From a candidate division WOR-1 bacterium RIFOXYB2_FULL_45_9 (lineage in GTDB: Bacteria; Margulisbacteria; WOR-1; O2-12-FULL-45-9; XYB2-FULL-48-7): a stretch of DNA of 64,000 bases. The translations under genes and the position numbers were made by a program. Location: contig MEUD01000001.1 in assembly GCA_001771575.1 (NCBI GenBank), positions 479,277-543,276 on the forward strand, given 5' to 3'. The notes under the pieces were generated by a model that worked only from the letters and a program-made list of their open reading frames with translations, was not told where the DNA came from and searched no databases. Below, one piece after another: positions 51,674 through 60,497 of this stretch (within the stretch, counting starts at the first letter, position 1; each line of letters opens with the position of its first letter).

Positions 51674-52367
51674 TTTCAATCTTCTCCAATAGCTCTATCG
51701 CTTTTTCGTAATCTTCTGCCCGGCCGATATCGAACCAGAAGCCCTGGATCTTATGAGTAATAACTTTTTCCCCATCACCGGTCAGCAGCTTTATGACCTC
51801 GGGAAAATCGATCCGCTGGCCATTGATGTGCTTAAAAACTATCGGAGATAAAACGTTAATCCCGGCGCTGATCAGATAATTTTCGACCGGTTTCTCTTTC
51901 ACGCCGATAAATTCACCTTTCGGCCCGCTCTCAACCACTCCGTACGGGACCTGCATGGCGTAATCCTTGACCCCCAGGGTCAAAGCGGCCCCCGCCTGTT
52001 CATGGCCGGCCGCCAGCGCGGCGACGTCGACCCGGTTAATGATGTCGGCGTTAATGACCAGGAACGAACCGGACAGATCCGTTTTTATCTTATGGATCCC
52101 GCCGATCGTCCCGGATTTCGCGTCTTCCTTGACCAGTTTGATCTTCACCCCGTATTTCTTTTGATAATCGAGGCAGACCTGGAACTTTTCATGCTGATAA
52201 TAGACCAGGATAAAGACCTCTTTGATCCCCTGCTCCGCCAGGCCGCGAATAATATATTCGATCACCGTGTAATCGCGCAGCGGCAGAAGGGGCTTAGGTA
52301 TAGCGTAGGTCAAAGGCCGCAAACGGACCCCTTCACCACCGGCCATGATCACCGCCTGTTTGATCAT
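51663..52367 (-). CDS. sugar-1-phosphate nucleotidyltransferase
   Basis: 234 residues. AVIMAGGEGVRLRPLTYAIP is the GGxGxRLxPLT NTP-binding loop, with KPLLPLRDYTVIEYIIRGL and the Mg-site FLVINADIINRVD. It is of the short ManC/HddC-like class (no C-terminal left-handed helix), consistent with mannose- or heptose-1-phosphate guanylyl-type enzymes; donor base not determined. Overlaps the GT2 stop by ATGA. Confidence 0.88.
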   Translation of the reverse strand: MIKQAVIMAGGEGVRLRPLTYAIPKPLLPLRDYTVIEYIIRGLAEQGIKEVFILVYYQHEKFQVCLDYQKKYGVKIKLVKEDAKSGTIGGIHKIKTDLSGSFLVINADIINRVDVAALAAGHEQAGAALTLGVKDYAMQVPYGVVESGPKGEFIGVKEKPVENYLISAGINVLSPIVFKHINGQRIDFPEVIKLLTGDGEKVITHKIQGFWFDIGRAEDYEKAIELLEKIENGK

Positions 52368-53068
52368 TTTATTTTCCTCGGATGGCTGGGACCGGTCTTA
52401 TATTCCAACCCATATTTGGCAGCGATCTGACAGCCGGTCGCTTCGATCAATTTGGTATTATCGCTCATGCTCGCGCCGTGGACCCGGTATTCGAACAACG
52501 GCCCGGCCAGGTGCCGGCCAACGATCTTGTTTTTCATCAGCCGAAGGATGAGCTCATAGCTCTCCAGCGTCGGTAAATTTTCGTCATACAGGCCGACCCG
52601 GTCAAAAAGTGAGCGTCTAAACATCGTCCCGCCGCTTAAAAAATCTCCCCGGCCAAGGAGCTCGTCGCGATCAAAGGCGGGCAGTGTTTTACGGACCGTT
52701 TCTCCGGTCTCTTCAATTAAATAGTTGTAGTCGGGATAAACAAAATCGACCGGCTCTTTATCCAGAACGGCCGCTTCTTTGGCCAGGATCCCCGGATAGA
52801 AAATATCATCGGCATCGAGCCGGATCACATATTCCCCCCCGGCCTTTTTAATCCCAATATTACTGGCATTCGCCAATCCCTGCCCGGTCTGCTTGATGAT
52901 CTTGATCTTATCCCGATAGCCGGCCAAAACCTGTTCAGTGCTGTCGCCCGATGGCCGGTAAACCACCAGAATCTCAAAATCCGGATAATCCTGCGCCAGG
53001 GCGCTGTCCAGCGCCCCTTTCAGGTATTGTCCGTAATTATAACTTGTTATGATAACGCTGACCTTCAC
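52364..53068 (-). CDS. short GT2 glycosyltransferase
   Basis: 234 residues, GT-A fold: VSVIITSYNYGQYLKGALDS, GLANASNIGIKKAGGEYV, the DXD-type IRLDADDIFYPG (about 91-102), and a C-terminal ESYELILRLMKN. It is shorter than typical GT2 because the C-terminal extension is lacking. It abuts the NeuB-like gene, and its product may act next to NeuB-derived residues or not at all; context gives no donor. Confidence 0.87.
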   Translation of the reverse strand: MKVSVIITSYNYGQYLKGALDSALAQDYPDFEILVVYRPSGDSTEQVLAGYRDKIKIIKQTGQGLANASNIGIKKAGGEYVIRLDADDIFYPGILAKEAAVLDKEPVDFVYPDYNYLIEETGETVRKTLPAFDRDELLGRGDFLSGGTMFRRSLFDRVGLYDENLPTLESYELILRLMKNKIVGRHLAGPLFEYRVHGASMSDNTKLIEATGCQIAAKYGLEYKTGPSHPRKIK

Positions 53069-54130
53069 TTAGATCATGCTCCAATTAAGGATCTCGTCTT
53101 CGTTAATGTTGACCTTGGCTTCGCGCCCGACGATCTGTTCCAGGAAACGGGGATAGATCCCGGTCCCGGGCCGCTTGCAGGCAAGCATCGACGCGGTGAT
53201 CCTGGTCCCCTTTTTGATCGGCTTGATCGCGACGACACTTTTCCGCGCTAAGGCGTGAGCCTTGGCTTCCGCTTCGTAATATCCGCTTAGGGATGTGCCG
53301 ATCGCCGATTCAACCCGGCGGACATCTTTCATGAAACCGGGCAATTCTTCCGCGCTTAAGGAAAGCCCGTGGTCGGGACTGTCGGGTAGACTTTTATCTA
53401 CAGTGTAATGTTTCTCGATCGACCGCGCCCCCATGGCAACCGCCGCCAGCGGGATCAGGCTCCCTAAAGTGTGGTCGGAATAACCGACCGGGATCTCCGG
53501 GAAGATCTGCTTTAAGCGGAGCATTTTGGCCAGGTTGGCATCTTTATCCTTGCAGGGATAACTTAAAACACAGTGCTGGAGCGCGACCTGCTTGTTCCCG
53601 GTCTGAAAGATCGTCTGCAGGGCGTCTTCCACTTCGCCGATGGTGCAGGCCCCGGTCGAGAGGATGATCGGCTTACCGGTCTCGGCAACCAACCGGATCA
53701 GCGGCAAATTGGGGACCTCGGCCGAAGCGATCTTATAAAAATCAACGTCGAGCTTGATCAGAAATTTCGCGCTCTCCATATCAAAGGGTGAAGAAGAAAA
53801 AGCGACCTTCAGTTTTTTGGCGTATGCTTTCAGTTCAAAGTAAGCGTCTTTGGGAAGCGAGTCGACTTTCTTGAACATGTCGTACTGACTGCCGCCGCCA
53901 TCGGTATCAAGCTTTGAATCCCAGTAGCGGGGCGCTTTCCGGGTGCTGATCCCCCCGGCAGTGTAAGTCTGGAACTTGATCGCGTCGGCCCCCCCGTCTT
54001 TGGCAGTTTTGATCAGGTCTTTTGCTCTTTGGACATCATTATTATGGTTAACGCCGGCGTCAAGCAGGATCACGCAGTGGTGATCTCCCCCTAGTTTAAC
54101 GCCGTTCCCAAGATTTATCGCTCTTTGCAT
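53069..54130 (-). CDS. NeuB-family nonulosonic acid synthase
   Basis: 353 residues. It condenses phosphoenolpyruvate with a hexosamine-type aldose. The barrel has GGADAIKFQTYTA, the substrate site LSTGACTIGEVEDAL, LQHCVLSYPC, GYSDHTLG and EKHYTVDKSLPDSPDHGLS, so both metal histidines (SDH and EKH) and the PDH are present. A C-terminal SAF antifreeze-like domain begins RKSVVAIKPIKKGTRITASM. It is standard in length and motif order. It precedes two other unusual proteins (the SpsF-like and the second NeuB-like). Confidence 0.9.
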   Translation of the reverse strand: MQRAINLGNGVKLGGDHHCVILLDAGVNHNNDVQRAKDLIKTAKDGGADAIKFQTYTAGGISTRKAPRYWDSKLDTDGGGSQYDMFKKVDSLPKDAYFELKAYAKKLKVAFSSSPFDMESAKFLIKLDVDFYKIASAEVPNLPLIRLVAETGKPIILSTGACTIGEVEDALQTIFQTGNKQVALQHCVLSYPCKDKDANLAKMLRLKQIFPEIPVGYSDHTLGSLIPLAAVAMGARSIEKHYTVDKSLPDSPDHGLSLSAEELPGFMKDVRRVESAIGTSLSGYYEAEAKAHALARKSVVAIKPIKKGTRITASMLACKRPGTGIYPRFLEQIVGREAKVNINEDEILNWSMI

Positions 54131-54139
54131 GTTAGCCTC

Positions 54140-54877
54140 CTATTTGAACTTGATCTGGTTTTTTATTTCCGCCGCCGCGACCGGATCGTTTACGACCCGG
54201 GGATATTCCGTTAAAGTCTTGCAATACGCGACGACTTCTTGCAGGGATGGGATCCGGCCGAAATGGTCAAAGATCTTTTGGATAAAGATCAGGTCCGATT
54301 CGTAATCGACGGTCAGCCGAAGTTCCGGAAAGCGGTGTTCCGGTCTCACTTCGTAGAGAGTATTTTTAATGAATGGGGCCATTTCAAAAAAGTAGGTCAT
54401 GTATTCGGTCAGATCGTGCGACAGGGTCCGGCGGCTAAGTTCGCGCAGGGCTTCGGTCCGGATCACTTCGCAGGCGGTCCCGAGCGGCACCCCCATTTGG
54501 CGGGAATAATCCCCCCGGTTCGCCTTCATGTAATCGAAGCATTCGCGCATGGTCAGGAAATCGGTCAGCGGGTTATCGCCGGTGATCCGGACGACATATT
54601 CTGATGGGACAAGGGCTGTCGCTCCCAGAAACCGGTCGAGAACATTTTTTACTTCACCGCGGTAACATTTCACCTTTTTGGCCCGGCAAAACTCTTCGAC
54701 TTTGTCGTCCGAGGGATTGACGGTCGTGCAAATAATAAAATCGTCCAGTTCCTTGGTCGCCAGTAAACGGTCGACCAGGACCTCCAAGAGCGGTTTGCCG
54801 GCCAGCGGACGGAACGCTTTCCCCGGCAGACGGGTCGATTCGGTCCGGACCGCGACCAGTCCAACGATCTCTTTCAT
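54140..54877 (-). CDS. SpsF-like cytidylyltransferase
   Basis: 245 residues. VAVRTESTRLPGKAFRPLAG (cf. IQARMGSTRLPGK in SpsF/NeuA-like), FIICTTVNPSDD, GEVKNVLDRFLGA and VRITGDNPLTD are the family motifs; the last carries the Asp pair binding the metal. In B. subtilis SpsF pairs with the NeuB-like SpsE; here one NeuB-like gene sits on each side. It may CMP-activate the acid made by one of them. Confidence 0.85.
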   Translation of the reverse strand: MKEIVGLVAVRTESTRLPGKAFRPLAGKPLLEVLVDRLLATKELDDFIICTTVNPSDDKVEEFCRAKKVKCYRGEVKNVLDRFLGATALVPSEYVVRITGDNPLTDFLTMRECFDYMKANRGDYSRQMGVPLGTACEVIRTEALRELSRRTLSHDLTEYMTYFFEMAPFIKNTLYEVRPEHRFPELRLTVDYESDLIFIQKIFDHFGRIPSLQEVVAYCKTLTEYPRVVNDPVAAAEIKNQIKFK

Positions 54878-55866
54878 CGTAAATTCTCCTTCAAAATAAT
54901 TTCTCCGGCCGGCAAGTCCAGTTTCAAGGTCCGGCCGATAAGTCCGGTTTCATTCCGATGGAACGGCCGGTCAATCGCTTTGAAATCGATCCGCAGGAAC
55001 CGAATGTCTTTCGCCGCTAGTTTTTCGCCCGCTTTCAGGTCGCGTCCGGCAACAGCACAGCGCCGGTATTTTTTCCGGTATTCCTGCTCCAGTTCGCTAA
55101 GCGAATAATTCGACTTACCCAGGGCGGCGGCGGTCATTTCCAGGTCCGCTTTGAGCTGGTCAAGTTCGGCCGGATCAAAAGCCGATTGCCAATCGTATTT
55201 GGTCTTTAAATCCTTCAGGAAAACGTGTTTTTCTATTGTACACGCCCCTTTCAGTAATGCCAAGCAGGGTAAGGTCCGGGCAAATTGGGTCTCCCGGCCA
55301 ACGTGGTCCATATAACCGACCGCGCAGCGATAGCGCTCTTTCAAAAAGGTCAGGCGGTTGAGATTGGCTTCCTCCGCCGGGGTCGGAAAGTTTTGAAAAC
55401 CGACCATCAGACAAACGGTCCGCCCTTTGGCCAGTCTCATGACCCGGTCGATCTCCGGCAGGGTCGCGCCGCCGGTCGAGAGCATCAGCGGCAATTTGGC
55501 TTTGACGATCTTGGCGATCAGCGCCAGGTTATCGAAATCCATGGCATGGATCTTCACGAAGTCGACCCGGCATTTAAGGGCCAAAGCGAGCGATTCTTCG
55601 CCGTAAACGTCGAAGGCGACTTTTTTACCGGTCTCTTTCACTTTACCGATCAATTCAACCCAAAGCTCAGTCTTAAATTCCAACTCTTTAAAGATCTGGT
55701 ACTGGCTGTGCCGGGCGGAAATAAATTCCGCCGCGATGATCGGCTGGAACTTGACCGCGTCGGCCCGCGACTTAAGCAGTTGGGAAAGCAATTGCCGCAA
55801 ATACTTTTCGTCCCCGCCGTGGCAATTGGCGACTTCGGCAATCAGAGAGGGAAATATAAACTTCAT
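54874..55866 (-). CDS. divergent NeuB-family synthase
   Basis: 330 residues of NeuB fold: SLIAEVANCHGG, SRADAVKFQP, MLSTGGATLPEIDRV, MVGFQNFPTP, VGYMDHVGRE and CTIEKHVFLKD, then a C-terminal SAF-like RRCAVAGRDLKAGEKLAAKDI. The metal-ligand His of GYMDH and EKH remain, but the usual GPDHxxS after EKH is replaced by KTKYDWQSAFDP and the Thr of SDHT is Val. It is therefore a second, diverged synthase and may use another substrate. Overlaps: ATGA with SpsF-like and with the SPASM gene. Confidence 0.8.
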   Translation of the reverse strand: MKFIFPSLIAEVANCHGGDEKYLRQLLSQLLKSRADAVKFQPIIAAEFISARHSQYQIFKELEFKTELWVELIGKVKETGKKVAFDVYGEESLALALKCRVDFVKIHAMDFDNLALIAKIVKAKLPLMLSTGGATLPEIDRVMRLAKGRTVCLMVGFQNFPTPAEEANLNRLTFLKERYRCAVGYMDHVGRETQFARTLPCLALLKGACTIEKHVFLKDLKTKYDWQSAFDPAELDQLKADLEMTAAALGKSNYSLSELEQEYRKKYRRCAVAGRDLKAGEKLAAKDIRFLRIDFKAIDRPFHRNETGLIGRTLKLDLPAGEIILKENLR

Positions 55867-56861
55867 AGGTAATTGACCTCACAGCCGACACAGGCGGCAA
55901 CGTCGTCATAACGATGCTTCAAGTGAAGTTCACGGATCGCGTTCAGTTTTGCTCCCCGCCAGATCTCGGCTAACGGCGTTTCCTTAGCGTTGCCGATTGG
56001 GCTCCGCATGTGGTGGTCACCACAGCACATCAGGACCGTGCCGTCCCAGAGAACGACCATTCTCTGCCAGAGCTGGGAACAAGGAAACCGTTCGCCAAAT
56101 TTCTGGACCCGTCCCTTTTCCCCAACCCGGTTCTCGCCGCTCCGGTAGCGGGAAAAACCGATCCGGTTAACCTTGTTCTCCCAGAACTTAATGTAATCGA
56201 GCGCTTCCTCCTGGTTATCCGCCATATAAACCATCTGGACCTGGACGCTGGGGAGCTTGCGGCCGAGAGAGTTACGGATCTCAATAAATTTCTCGATCTT
56301 GGGGATCGTCTGATCGTAAGTCGTGCCGCGACGGATCGAATTATAAACTTCCGGGGTCACGCCATCGACCGAGAACTTGATCCGGTCGAGCCCCGCTTCG
56401 ATCAATCCCCGGGAAAGGTCATCAGTTAAAAGGGCTCCGTTGCTGTTGAACTGGACCTCCAAGACCCCCGCCTCTTTCGCCAGACGGACAAATTCAACGA
56501 TCTTCGGATGCATCAGCGGTTCACCCCGGAAATTAAATTTGACCGACGGCAGGAAGTGCTGCTTAACTTCACTCAAAACTTTTTTGTAGAGCTCAATGTC
56601 CATATAGCCGCTCTCCATCTTGCCGAACGGGATCTGGCACATGGTACAGCGGAGGTTGCAGGTGTTGGATGTTTCCAGGTCGAGATGGAGCGGAAAATCA
56701 CCGACGATATGCTCCCTGGGATTTTTCTGCCAGGCGGCCCGGTAAGCGGCAAATTTCTCCCCCATCAGTTTATTGGCATCCTCGACCCGATCGGTCCCCA
56801 GGACCTCGAAAAAATCAGGGCTAACCCGGTTGATCAGCGACGCGTCAATTTTATCGAGCAT
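55863..56861 (-). CDS. radical SAM protein with SPASM domain
   Basis: 332 residues. CNLRCTMC (CxxxCxxC, about 68-75) and NFRGEPLMHPKI (GGEP-like) form the radical SAM core; the C-terminal cysteines lie in CSQLWQRM, VLMCCGDHHM and ACVGCEVNYL. It resembles the SPASM protein at 40418-41440 in layout but is not close in sequence. It starts 11 nt inside the end of the large unrecognised gene upstream. A role in modifying a sugar or glycan substrate is inference. Confidence 0.85.
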   Translation of the reverse strand: MLDKIDASLINRVSPDFFEVLGTDRVEDANKLMGEKFAAYRAAWQKNPREHIVGDFPLHLDLETSNTCNLRCTMCQIPFGKMESGYMDIELYKKVLSEVKQHFLPSVKFNFRGEPLMHPKIVEFVRLAKEAGVLEVQFNSNGALLTDDLSRGLIEAGLDRIKFSVDGVTPEVYNSIRRGTTYDQTIPKIEKFIEIRNSLGRKLPSVQVQMVYMADNQEEALDYIKFWENKVNRIGFSRYRSGENRVGEKGRVQKFGERFPCSQLWQRMVVLWDGTVLMCCGDHHMRSPIGNAKETPLAEIWRGAKLNAIRELHLKHRYDDVAACVGCEVNYL

Positions 56862-58524
56862 AACTACTCCTTTTTTCCGTGAACAACATCATTTTTTCCG
56901 GCGTGACCGCGGCCAGGTAACGTTTAACAAACTCCACCCCTTTTTCGGCCATTTCCAACCGTTGTCCGCCGTCCATGGCCATGATCCAGGCAACTTTGCT
57001 CAAAAGCTCGGACGGGGAAGAAGCTTCGCTCTTCCCCCGAAAGCCAAGCAAAGGATCAAAGCTCAACAGATCATCGAAGCGGAGATGAACGACCGGCCGG
57101 CCAAGGGCTAACGCTTCCAGTCCGACCGCGCTTAGATCATACAATACGACCGCCGCTTCAGTCAGGTCGGTTAGCAGGTCAGAGTTCGAAACAGTGAAAG
57201 GGACTTTTCCTCTCAATGGCGAGGCGGGATGAGGCCGCAGGACAACCTGATAATCGGTCCGCTGGAAAGCCTGGGTTAGCCAGTCGATCATCATCCCCGC
57301 TCGCGGCTGACAGCCAAGGACCGTCAGGACCTTTTTCCCGCTGGGCGGAAGCAGAGCCGTTCCGGTCTTGAAACGGAGAGCACAGCCGACCTTTATCTTA
57401 TCCCGCTCGTACCCGCCTTTGTTGATCAGGAAATCGGCGGTCACTTCCCCCAGGGTGATGATCCGGTCAGGGAAGGGGACGATCTTTTGCTCCGCCGGGC
57501 CCAGATAAACATTGGTCAGGGCCGGATAGAGGGCGCTGTGCTGATAACCAATCGTCGCCGCCTTAGCGGCGTATCGTTTGATCGCCAGCAGGGACATTTT
57601 TTCCCAGGGATAATTCTCGTGGGTCAGGATATAACGTTCGACCGCGACTTTTTCCGCCAGCCTCCGGGCGTAATAATAGTAAATCGAGTTGTTCAATGTC
57701 TGGCCTTGTTCATGCTCTTGCCGCAAAGTCGCGTTGAGCAACGCACTTATCTCTTTGCCGTTGAACAGGACCGGCCTTTTAACCTGGATCAGGCCATGGC
57801 GATCATCCAATACCGCCCGTAATGGATCAAAGATTTTCAGGAATGTTTCCTGGGCCAGGAGGGGAGCCGGGTTCTTGGCCATTGCTTTGATCGTCCGCCA
57901 ATAGTTACCAAGCACTCCGCCGACGATCAGCAGGTTATATTCTTTCAAATACTCCGGCAGAGCGCCAAAGTAATCGTCAACAAAGGGACAGCGGACAACG
58001 CTCCGCTCAAGAAGCCAGGTACGTAAAACCGTCACCCCCACCCGATCGAACGTTTTTAATTTGCGCGCCAGATAAAATCTGGCGATCATGGTTTTACCTA
58101 TTTCTTTAGCCACAAAAAGCAAGCGATTCTTCAGCCGGACCAGCCAGCTTTTTACCGGCCGGACAAGCCTTGCAAATCGAGCTTCAATTATCGTCACCGG
58201 GAGCGATCGCTCCCGGCAATAAGCGACCAGCGCCGCGCGCAACGCCCGCGACGGCACGTAAACAATAAATGACTGCCGCCGTTTCAATTCTTCAACGATC
58301 TGGTCAAAACAAACCAGGTCGCTAAAAAAAGCGGAACTGTAATAATCCTTGGAGGCAAGCGGATAGCGCCACCAGGCGTCGGACTGGTAATCGCGGCTCA
58401 ATTCGCCGATCAGCTTAACGTACTCGCGCAGGTAGGCTTCGCCGTCAACCCGATTCGCGAGGAAAAGTTCGCCGGTCCCGCCGGGTTTAAGCCGATTAAG
58501 GTTATCGATGATCGTTAAGCTCAT
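56851..58524 (-). CDS. large GT-B-like surface-glycan protein, unrecognised
   Basis: 557 residues, no membrane helix. The C-terminal half resembles GT-B capsule/CDP-glycerol-type transferases: GYQHSALYPALTNVYLGP, FPDRIITLGEVTADFL, LRPHPASPLRG and LYDLSAVGLEALALGRPVVH (the pattern of hydrophobic strand, small residues, EA..G.PV). The N-terminal half has LFLANRVDGEAYLREYVKL and FIVYVPSRALRAALVAY, apparently the acceptor domain. I know no named family. It is adjacent and similar in layout to the next gene, and both follow the nonulosonic genes, so transfer of a CMP-sugar is a testable guess. Confidence 0.6.
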   Translation of the reverse strand: MSLTIIDNLNRLKPGGTGELFLANRVDGEAYLREYVKLIGELSRDYQSDAWWRYPLASKDYYSSAFFSDLVCFDQIVEELKRRQSFIVYVPSRALRAALVAYCRERSLPVTIIEARFARLVRPVKSWLVRLKNRLLFVAKEIGKTMIARFYLARKLKTFDRVGVTVLRTWLLERSVVRCPFVDDYFGALPEYLKEYNLLIVGGVLGNYWRTIKAMAKNPAPLLAQETFLKIFDPLRAVLDDRHGLIQVKRPVLFNGKEISALLNATLRQEHEQGQTLNNSIYYYYARRLAEKVAVERYILTHENYPWEKMSLLAIKRYAAKAATIGYQHSALYPALTNVYLGPAEQKIVPFPDRIITLGEVTADFLINKGGYERDKIKVGCALRFKTGTALLPPSGKKVLTVLGCQPRAGMMIDWLTQAFQRTDYQVVLRPHPASPLRGKVPFTVSNSDLLTDLTEAAVVLYDLSAVGLEALALGRPVVHLRFDDLLSFDPLLGFRGKSEASSPSELLSKVAWIMAMDGGQRLEMAEKGVEFVKRYLAAVTPEKMMLFTEKRSSYAR

Positions 58525-60497
58525 TGGCTCCCCTTCACTATTTTATCGCTCCCCCAGGCTTTGGCATATTGCTCGTCAGCGTAAGCCAGCGCTACCTGAC
58601 GGTCAGCCCCCTGGTTCAATTTCTCCAATAAGTTTTCCAGATAAGTTGCCATCCGCTTGGCCGCCTGTCCATCCTGAAACGGATCTTTTTCCTTCAAGTT
58701 GGGGACTAAGTCCGCCCGGCCGATCGCCACGCCCGGATCGCGGCGGACCTGGTCGATCGCCGACATTAAGGCTTCGAGGTCGTCAAAAACAAGTGTCCCT
58801 TTCCCCCACTGATATTCTTCGTATGAATAAAGTTTTTCCAGATCGAGGTAAACGACCCGGGAACCGGCCAGAAAACATTCCAGGGCGGTCGTCCCGCCGA
58901 GCAGAAGCGTGATCGTGATATCGGCCGCCAGCGAGGCTTGGGCCGGATAGCTCTCCGTTCCGTATTCGCCTTCGAGAAAGACACAGCGGCCGGTCGCTTT
59001 AGCCTGGTCAATAAGCTGGGCAATTTCCGGCAACCGCTTAAGGAGAGTTTGTGGACGCTTGGGACTGCAGATCAAGCCAAGGGATTTATCCGCTAAAACG
59101 GCGTTAAGAAGTTTTTTATAGACCTTTAGGCTCCGGTCGTTGGGAATAATGCTCAAGCTGTCGTCAGAGGAATTCTCGTCAAAGTAGCAGATTATAAACT
59201 GTGCCCCTTTAGCTTGCAGTTTTTTTCTTAGTTCGTCCCCTTTAGCCCGTGCGGCAGGAAAAGAGTAATCGGTCGGATAACCGGCAAAGAGGTAACGCCC
59301 GCAGCGTGAACCGACCGCCCGCTGGCGCGTCAGATAATACGGCCCAAAAAGAAATAGGAGATCGGCCCCCGACGCCAGGATCGGGTTGGGGAGCGGCCAA
59401 TTGGAATTCTGGTAACTGACTCCGATCCCGCCATTGGCCGCGATGGCCAGATGCCGGGCGATCCGGTAGGGATCAAAGTCAACGAAGTCGACGTTCACTT
59501 TAACCCCCTGTTGGAGATAAAAATCATGATAACGGGCATATTCGGCAATAAAGCGGAACGACCAGACCAGATAATATAAAGAACGCATCCCGCCGCCATA
59601 ACGGAGATAATAATAGATCGTTTTGATTATAGGCTTACTTTGCCGAATAAAATCGAGCGACGGACGGTAGACCTGAACATCAGCGGTCGCGGCCGCTTTC
59701 GCCGTCAGAGCGGCAGACTTGATCTTACGACTGGCCAATTCCTTGACCATTCCCCCGGTTACCGGCAGATCTTCCCGTTCAAAATAGAGCAGGGATTTTT
59801 CGCCCGGAAATTGCAAAAGCCAGGGAAAATCGGAACGCTTATCGGTCGCGAAGTTAAAGCCCTTTAAAGTGTACAAATTACCAAGCAAGCCATTTCCCGT
59901 CGGCCGGACCGGTTTTAATTTCAGCAACGCGGCTAACCAGCCTTTAACAAAGCGCCAGATCATAAAGCCAAGTTTCGCTCCCTGGGTAAAAAGATCGGCC
60001 AAAGAATAACGGCTGACCACTTTGATCCCGTATTTTTTAGCGGCATGATCCGCTAAGGCGGGAACAAATGGCGACCAAGGGAGAAGATAGACAAACGTTC
60101 GTTCCTCCTGCTTTGCCAGCCAGGCCAACGCTTTTAGGACAATGACCTGTCGTTCAAGAAGATTGTTGGCGCTCTTTTTGAAGAAAAGGGCCATTTTCTC
60201 CGGTTCGCCAAAAAGTGCGCCGAACAGTTTCACGAACTCGTTTTGGGCGATCGCTTTTTCCGCTTCATTAACAACACTCAACAGATCCTGCCGATAAACC
60301 AGGGGAAAGGAAGATCCGCCATCATCTTCCATTAGTTCATAGAAATGGAAGGCCAACGGCCGCAAACGACCTTCCAGCTTCAAAACTTTAATTAATTTCC
60401 GCCCCAGGCTGGTCGCGCGGAAGTATCTTCCCTTCCCCCTGGAGCAGGCAAAAGCGAGTACCTCCCAGCTATTTAGCTGATAATAGCAACTGTTCAA
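58521..60497 (-). CDS. large GT-B-like surface-glycan protein, second copy type
   Basis: 658 residues, no clear membrane helix. The C-terminal half repeats the layout of the neighbour: IGVSYQNSNWPLPNPILASG, LLFLFGPYYLTRQ, and ITLLLGGTTALECFLAGSRVV before a YLDLEKL strand. The N-terminal 250 residues (RGKGRYFRATSLGRKLIKVL, VYLLPWSPFVPALADHAA) are distinct. It is not a recognised family; capsule-type GT or KpsS-like export-linked transferase are possibilities. It overlaps the methyltransferase gene and the next GT-B gene by ATGA. Confidence 0.6.
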   Translation of the reverse strand: MNSCYYQLNSWEVLAFACSRGKGRYFRATSLGRKLIKVLKLEGRLRPLAFHFYELMEDDGGSSFPLVYRQDLLSVVNEAEKAIAQNEFVKLFGALFGEPEKMALFFKKSANNLLERQVIVLKALAWLAKQEERTFVYLLPWSPFVPALADHAAKKYGIKVVSRYSLADLFTQGAKLGFMIWRFVKGWLAALLKLKPVRPTGNGLLGNLYTLKGFNFATDKRSDFPWLLQFPGEKSLLYFEREDLPVTGGMVKELASRKIKSAALTAKAAATADVQVYRPSLDFIRQSKPIIKTIYYYLRYGGGMRSLYYLVWSFRFIAEYARYHDFYLQQGVKVNVDFVDFDPYRIARHLAIAANGGIGVSYQNSNWPLPNPILASGADLLFLFGPYYLTRQRAVGSRCGRYLFAGYPTDYSFPAARAKGDELRKKLQAKGAQFIICYFDENSSDDSLSIIPNDRSLKVYKKLLNAVLADKSLGLICSPKRPQTLLKRLPEIAQLIDQAKATGRCVFLEGEYGTESYPAQASLAADITITLLLGGTTALECFLAGSRVVYLDLEKLYSYEEYQWGKGTLVFDDLEALMSAIDQVRRDPGVAIGRADLVPNLKEKDPFQDGQAAKRMATYLENLLEKLNQGADRQVALAYADEQYAKAWGSDKIVKGSQ

